From Strongylocentrotus purpuratus (Eukaryota; Echinodermata; Echinoidea; Camarodonta; Strongylocentrotidae), in assembly GCF_000002235.5 (NCBI RefSeq), contig NW_022145611.1:9430242-9494241 (forward strand): a stretch of DNA of 64,000 nt, read 5' to 3'. Position 1 is the stretch's first letter. Every line of letters starts with the position of its first letter. The notes beneath the pieces are model-generated. The model was given only the letters and a program-made list of their open reading frames with translations. It had not been told where the DNA came from and ran no database searches. A program made the translations under genes and the position numbers. Of the stretch, positions 60,801 to 64,000 are shown one piece after another.

Positions 60801-63800
60801 TGTTCATGTATCACTTGAATAGTGTTTTCGGTGCCTTTGACATTATTTAAAATGGGCTCTGGGATCCATTTGCTGCATTAAAGTATCGGTTCTGAACCAG
60901 AATATAGAGTAAGGGAAATACAATTAAGATGGTAAAGTGTATATTAGACAGAAATAACTGACTTGTTTGGCGAATTTTTCAATAAAACTGACAATTGTCA
61001 ACCATCCCCATCAAGAGTCGGTAAGTGGAGCCAAACATAGCCTCAGTAACGGAACAACCATCGATATTAGAGATTAAAGCTTTTGTTCTAAGTGCATATC
61101 AACTCTGAACTTTTTTCCCCCAATATCTTTTGTAGAGTCTACATCAGCAGCTAAATCAGACCTTAATAACAGAGTGAGTGTATGGCAGGGAGATATCACA
61201 AAGTTAGATGTGGACTGCATCGTCAATGCAGCTAACAGATCTCTACTAGGAGGTGGGGGAGGTAGGTAACTTTTCTTGTCTTTCTGTACTGCTCAATTTT
61301 TGGTAGTATTGCATTTACTTTCCTTTTCTCTCATAGTTCTGTTTGTTTACACAACATAGGCTTGTAAAATCATTGCCCTTTGGAGCTTACAGCCAACACA
61401 CTTAGCATATTTACCCTTTGGCGCCATTACTGGTAATTACAAACAAGCCTATTGATGTGATCTGTTTTATTATTATATTTCTTGTGAACCAAACTGATAA
61501 GAAATGTGAAATAGATGTATGAAAATATAAAGCCAAAAATGAAAATGAAACTGAAACTGAAACTAAAAGTTCTAGACAGAGTTTAGACAGCTGACATGCT
61601 TGTTCTGTGCCGACTCTAGTTGAGAAAATGAATTTTGCTTTTTTTTCCTAGCTTTGTTTCCACGGAATAAAACATGTGTATAAATTAAAGTTAATTCTTG
61701 TTTTTGTTTGACTTCTATAGTTGATGGAGCCATACACCGTGCCGCTGGGTCTAATCTTCTCCAAGAATGTAAAAAATTAGCTGGGTGTGAAACAGGAGAT
61801 GCCAAACTCACTGCAGGTCTGTACAGGTTCCCTTTTGTGACACAGTCAAACCCGTTTTAGTGACCACCTGTCCACAAAGACCAATTTTTTGGTTTCCCTT
61901 GAAAATGGTTTCTCATTGATCCATGTACTATAGGCACCTGTTTACAAAGACCACCTGCGGCCTGCCTGTAAAGACCACTTTTCTTGTCTCCCTTAGGTGG
62001 TCTTTATAGACAGGTTTCACTGTATAATGATGATATTTAAGTTCTTGTATCTGATACCACATTATGAAATAATATATCCCTATGTGCTTCTATTAAAAGG
62101 ACTTATACACATTATTAGCTCAGTATTAGCTCTGGCTACTGTAGCACTCGGTGCATTCAAGGAATAAATCCTACCAGCTAGGTATCCACATCCTACACAC
62201 GGGTCGAATAGGGTAAATGTAGATTTAAACAGCTTTCCTGCATGAGCTATTGTAACTTGCATGAGGATGTATTCAAACAACTGAATTACAAAAAAATATA
62301 AAAATCTCTTCAAGTAAGGATGTATTTGAAACAATCAAGTAAATGAATTTTAATTTCTTATTGTTGTCAGGGATATTTGTTTATTTTAAAGCTTTACCCT
62401 AATTTCTTATCAAATTTATAGGATACTAAGTCCTAAAGCATAACAATTGCATTGGAAATGATAACACAATTTTGATTTAAACCCAAACAATAAAGTGATA
62501 TTTTGATTTGTTTATGTATTTCGCTCAATCTGTTTTTATGTTCGTGGAATAATTGCACACCAATAATCTTCATACGATTCTGATTTAACTAACAGTGAAT
62601 ATGAAACAAAGAAACAGATAGAATGCACAACTTCTGGTTTCATTGTCAAGATGAAAGAATAAGTACTACGAGTACTTTAAGCTGTCAGTTCATACCGCAG
62701 ACTAATAGTTTGAAGTATGCTTATTGAGTGGTAGTTTTGATTTCTTCCAAGTCTAGTAGTCTACCAGGAAATGCCATATATTTACAATGCTGTATATACA
62801 CAACTCATGAATGAGAAACATTTGATTGTTATATTGCAAAATATATGTCTTTGGGCTTTTTTATGTCATACTTTGTTCAGAACAGAATTTAATATTTTCT
62901 TTGTTTTGTATTCGCAGGTTATCTATTACCGTCTAGATGTAAGTATATATCATATTGTTTTCTAAATTCCGTATAATTTTGTTCCTAAAACTGTCGAAGA
63001 ATTAGGAATTTCATTCTCTCATTCCTTACCCCTCTAGACCCTCCCTAGCGAACGTTTTTTAACGTATAATGTTGTAATATTTGGGAGGAATTGTGAAGTA
63101 AAGAATTATTATGCTGTTAATGTGTTGTTTCTCATGCACCTCATTGTTCTGTTCCTGTACTAAAACTACTCTATAAGTGAATAAGAAAATTCAGTAGTCA
63201 ACCAGTTTACCCCAAAGCCTGGTGGCTGGAATATTTCACACCCTCACAAGTCACAACCCCCACAATTTCGGAGCAACAATTTAAACAACAATATGTAAAC
63301 CATATGGCCATGGAATTTCAAAGGGTTTTCATACAAAATGACCATTGATGCATTATGCCTTTCAGATTTCACAAGCAATTGAATCAGGTTCTGCTTCTGT
63401 AAATCATCATGAAGGCACGTTGCCAATTTACTTTCTCTGATGACATTGCCACCCTTACAGATGTCTTGCACACGGTTATGCCGATGGTGTTTTTAAACAA
63501 AGTGACCATTGATGCATTATGCCTTTCAGATTTCAAAAGCAATTGAATATTCTGCCTCTTTAATCATCATGAAGGCACGTTGCCAATTTAATTTCTCCAC
63601 CCCTACAGATGTTTTGCACACGGTAGGACCGATGGTGTACGGCCAACCGATGACCAACCACAGAGAAGACCTAACCAGTTGCTATGCAACGTGCCTCCAC
63701 CAAATCCTAGAACACAACAAACACAACCGATCAAAGCTAGAGTCGGCCAAGAGAAAAGAGGATGCTGGGAAGGGAGACGAGGGCACGGAAGACGAGAAAG

Positions 63801-63962
63801 ACGACAAAGAGAAAGAGAGCAAGGAGGACGCTTCGGCCAATGGGAGGCAAGCGTCGGAAGAAGAGGGAGACAGTAATTTCAAGACGCTCCAGGAGGATCT
63901 GGAAACGGTGGAACCCTTAATTCGCTCAGTTGCCTTCCCCTGTATATCAACAGGAGTGTATG
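57508..63962 (+). CDS. MACROD1: MACROD1/2-type macro-domain ADP-ribosyl hydrolase, 3' end outside window
   Basis: The enzyme family removes mono-ADP-ribose from acidic residues and deacetylates O-acetyl-ADP-ribose. Visible exons are 57,508-57,817, 59,860-59,997, 61,136-61,261, 61,721-61,816, 62,918-62,938 and 63,609-63,962. All introns are GT-AG and phase 1, giving 348 complete residues. Residues 1-74 have no D or E, are rich in S, A, K, R and H, and look like a mitochondrial presequence, as in human MACROD1. Residues 104-149 match the family's N-terminal region ([20 protein letters not shown]). The macro domain starts near 163: GDITKLDVD, then NAAN (180-183), [36 protein letters not shown] and [16 protein letters not shown]183 and D193 fit the human MACROD1 catalytic pair N174 and D184. 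Residues 267-334 are a charged insertion absent from human. The gene symbol rests on the presequence; MACROD1 and MACROD2 may not be separate genes in this lineage. Confidence 0.93.
57730..57732 (+). promoter_or_regulatory. Internal start codon M75, possible cytosolic isoform
   Basis: AACATGG has A at -3 and G at +4, better than the first ATG. It stands exactly where the acid-free presequence ends and the first acidic residues begin. Leaky scanning could give a non-mitochondrial form. This is inference. Confidence 0.4.
58181..58221. repeat. (TA)n microsatellite
   Basis: Two TATATATATA tracts are separated by about 15 bases, next to a TAGATCTATATAGATTCTAG near-palindrome. Confidence 0.9.
59053..59077 (+). 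repeat. Poly-C run (25)
   Basis: An uninterrupted run of 25 C followed by AAAGG, in MACROD intron 1. Confidence 0.95.
59583..59610 (+). repeat. (GATTT)n pentanucleotide repeat
   Basis: Five successive TTGAT/GATTT units run up to GATTTATTGG, followed by a T-rich tract. It may be the tail of an interspersed repeat, but I do not recognise the body. Confidence 0.85.
59860..59997 (+). CDS. MACROD1: MACROD coding exon 2
   Basis: The 138-nt exon encodes (A)[36 protein letters not shown] and MGLDTPQAK. It aligns with the human MACROD1 pre-macro segment FLKGLSDKQREEHYFCKDFV and its TWKEMAK. Acceptor CCCAG, donor GTAAGT, phase 1 at both ends. Confidence 0.93.
59998..61135 (+). other. MACROD intron 2
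   Basis: A 1.1-kb AT-rich intron with donor GTAAGT and acceptor ATCTTTTGTAG. No gene or clear repeat is seen in it. Confidence 0.85.
61136..61261 (+). CDS. MACROD1: MACROD coding exon 3 (macro-domain start, NAAN motif)
   Basis: The 126-nt exon encodes [34 protein letters not shown] and RSLLGGGG. It holds the first beta strands and the conserved NAAN motif whose second Asn lines the ADP-ribose site. It ends one base into the Val of VDG. A later AG as acceptor would shift the frame into a stop, so 61,136 is favoured. Confidence 0.95.
61262..61720 (+). other. MACROD intron 3
   Basis: A 459-bp intron with donor GTAGGT and acceptor GACTTCTATAG. It includes short A-rich GAAACTGAAACT repeats near 61,545-61,565. 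Nothing else is recognised. Confidence 0.85.
61721..61816 (+). CDS. MACROD1: MACROD coding exon 4 (catalytic loop)
   Basis: The 96-nt exon encodes (V)[18 protein letters not shown] and [13 protein letters not shown]. It contains the Asp of the VDG motif (D193) that pairs with N183 in catalysis in the family. Human has GVDGCIHRAAG at this place. Donor GTCTGT is weaker than the others. Confidence 0.95.
61842..62024. mobile_element. Short TIR element (ACAGTSAAACC ends)
   Basis: The left end reads ACAGTCAAACCCG and the right end reads GGTTTCACTGTA, its inverse with few differences. Internal ACAAAGACCA, GACCACCTG and AAAGACCACT segments, and GGTGGTCTTTATAGACAGG near the right end, repeat the same words in both orientations. 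This is a non-coding MITE-like repeat of a kind often seen in marine invertebrates. A target duplication is not clear. Confidence 0.7.
62080..62334 (-). pseudogene. Possible methyltransferase-like fragment ([10 protein letters not shown] motif)
   Basis: A minus-strand open frame of 84 codons includes [16 protein letters not shown], then [20 protein letters not shown]. The motif (hydrophobic)-DPCxGxGYL resembles the SAM-binding motif of AviRa-type rRNA methyltransferases (DPCCGSGYLLT). No other conserved part, and no partner exon, is recognised. It could be a decayed insertion of a bacterial-like gene or a chance open frame in an intron. Confidence 0.25.
62918..62938 (+). CDS. MACROD1: MACROD coding exon 5, a 21-nt microexon
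   Basis: The exon is flanked by acceptor TTCGCAG and donor GTAAGT. It encodes the end of G224, then YLLPSR and the first base of Y231. Joined to its neighbours it gives GYLLPSRYVLHTVGP, matching human GYRLPAKYVIHTVGP with no gap. Both ends are phase 1, so skipping would stay in frame but delete seven residues of a core strand. Confidence 0.9.
62939..63608 (+). other. MACROD intron 5 with tandem duplication
   Basis: A 670-bp intron. Its last 270 bases contain a duplicated copy of the branch/acceptor region and of the start of exon 6. Confidence 0.85.
63339..63640 (+). repeat. Tandem duplication spanning the exon 6 acceptor
   Basis: The segment starting TGACCATTGATGCATTATGC occurs at 63,339 and 63,503. 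Both copies contain CATCATGAAGGCACGTTGCC, then a CCTTACAG or CCCTACAG acceptor, then ATGT(C/T)TTGCACACGGT. The offset is 164 bp at the left and 148 bp at the right because the second copy lacks some bases. The first copy includes a decayed start of exon 6 (63,461-63,490). The second is joined to the intact exon. Confidence 0.9.
63461..63490 (+). pseudogene. Partial pseudo-copy of MACROD exon 6 start
   Basis: After TTACAG the sequence ATGTCTTGCACACGGTTATG parallels the true exon start ATGTTTTGCACACGGTAGGA. It would read (Y)[10 protein letters not shown], replacing the conserved HTVGP with HTVMP, and similarity stops shortly after GGTGT. The acceptor AG is intact, so it may act as a decoy site. 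Confidence 0.8.
63609..63962 (+). CDS. MACROD1: MACROD coding exon 6 with charged insertion
   Basis: The 354-nt exon encodes (Y)[36 protein letters not shown], a long K/E/D-rich segment (about residues 267-334, for example [19 protein letters not shown]) and [16 protein letters not shown]. Human MACROD1 goes from [21 protein letters not shown] with no such insert, so about 66 residues are added between a surface helix and the next core strand. Donor GTGAGT is at 63,963. The rest of the domain lies beyond the window. Confidence 0.93.
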
Positions 63963-64000
63963 GTGAGTATTAAAGTTCAGTTGTGGATGCATGACTGTAG

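Larger units (their letters stand above)
61817..62917 (+). other. MACROD intron 4
   Basis: A 1.1-kb intron with donor GTCTGT and acceptor TATTCGCAG. It holds a short TIR element (61,842-62,024) and a minus-strand open frame with a methyltransferase-like motif (62,080-62,334). Confidence 0.85.

Noticed and set aside
61572-61811. Antisense open frame over MACROD exon 4
   Set aside because: It is a shadow of the real exon on the opposite strand.
63682-63882. Antisense and alternate-frame readings over MACROD exon 6
   Set aside because: They mirror the charged K/E/D-rich insertion. The splice phase supports only the VLHTVGP frame.

Overview
The window comes from an animal nuclear genome, most likely a marine deuterostome invertebrate such as an echinoderm. 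This is inferred from two intron-rich genes with animal-type products, a tRNA-derived SINE, several short inverted-repeat transposons, long poly-C runs and a Helitron-like repeat. The species cannot be fixed from the sequence alone.

Positions 1 to about 48,959 form one uninterrupted head-to-tail satellite array. The monomer is about 181 bp, with roughly 270 copies, and the array runs off the left edge. Every unit carries a T-rich tract, most carry a GGATCC site, and most carry two short odd-centred palindromes. Sequence variants define several monomer classes. These are arranged in higher-order repeats of 2, 4, 7-8 and 11 units, clearest between 35 and 47 kb. The first 13 kb or so is unusually rich in one-base homopolymer length differences. 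The right-hand 6 kb holds the most diverged units. The open frames in the array are by-products of the repeat and are not treated as genes.

Positions 48,960 to about 49,695 hold an interspersed repeat with internal ~157-bp tandem units and a Helitron-like 3' end. A short TIR element with a perfect 8-bp target duplication follows at 49,771-50,052. From there to about 52.2 kb I see no gene.

Two host genes lie head to head around a CpG-rich interval near 57.2-57.5 kb. On the minus strand, a complete five-coding-exon RNASEH2C gene (RNase H2 subunit C, 151 aa) runs from 56,223 down to 52,485, with a probable non-coding first exon near 57,201. On the plus strand, a MACROD1/2-type macro-domain ADP-ribosyl hydrolase gene begins at 57,508 and continues past the right edge. 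Six coding exons are visible, every intron is phase 1, one exon is only 21 nt, and a charged insertion of about 66 residues sits inside the macro domain. Both products belong to genome and ADP-ribose maintenance: RNase H2 removes ribonucleotides from DNA, and MACROD enzymes remove mono-ADP-ribose from proteins and deacetylate O-acetyl-ADP-ribose. Introns and flanks carry foldback transposons, a SINE, a G-rich block and long poly-C runs.
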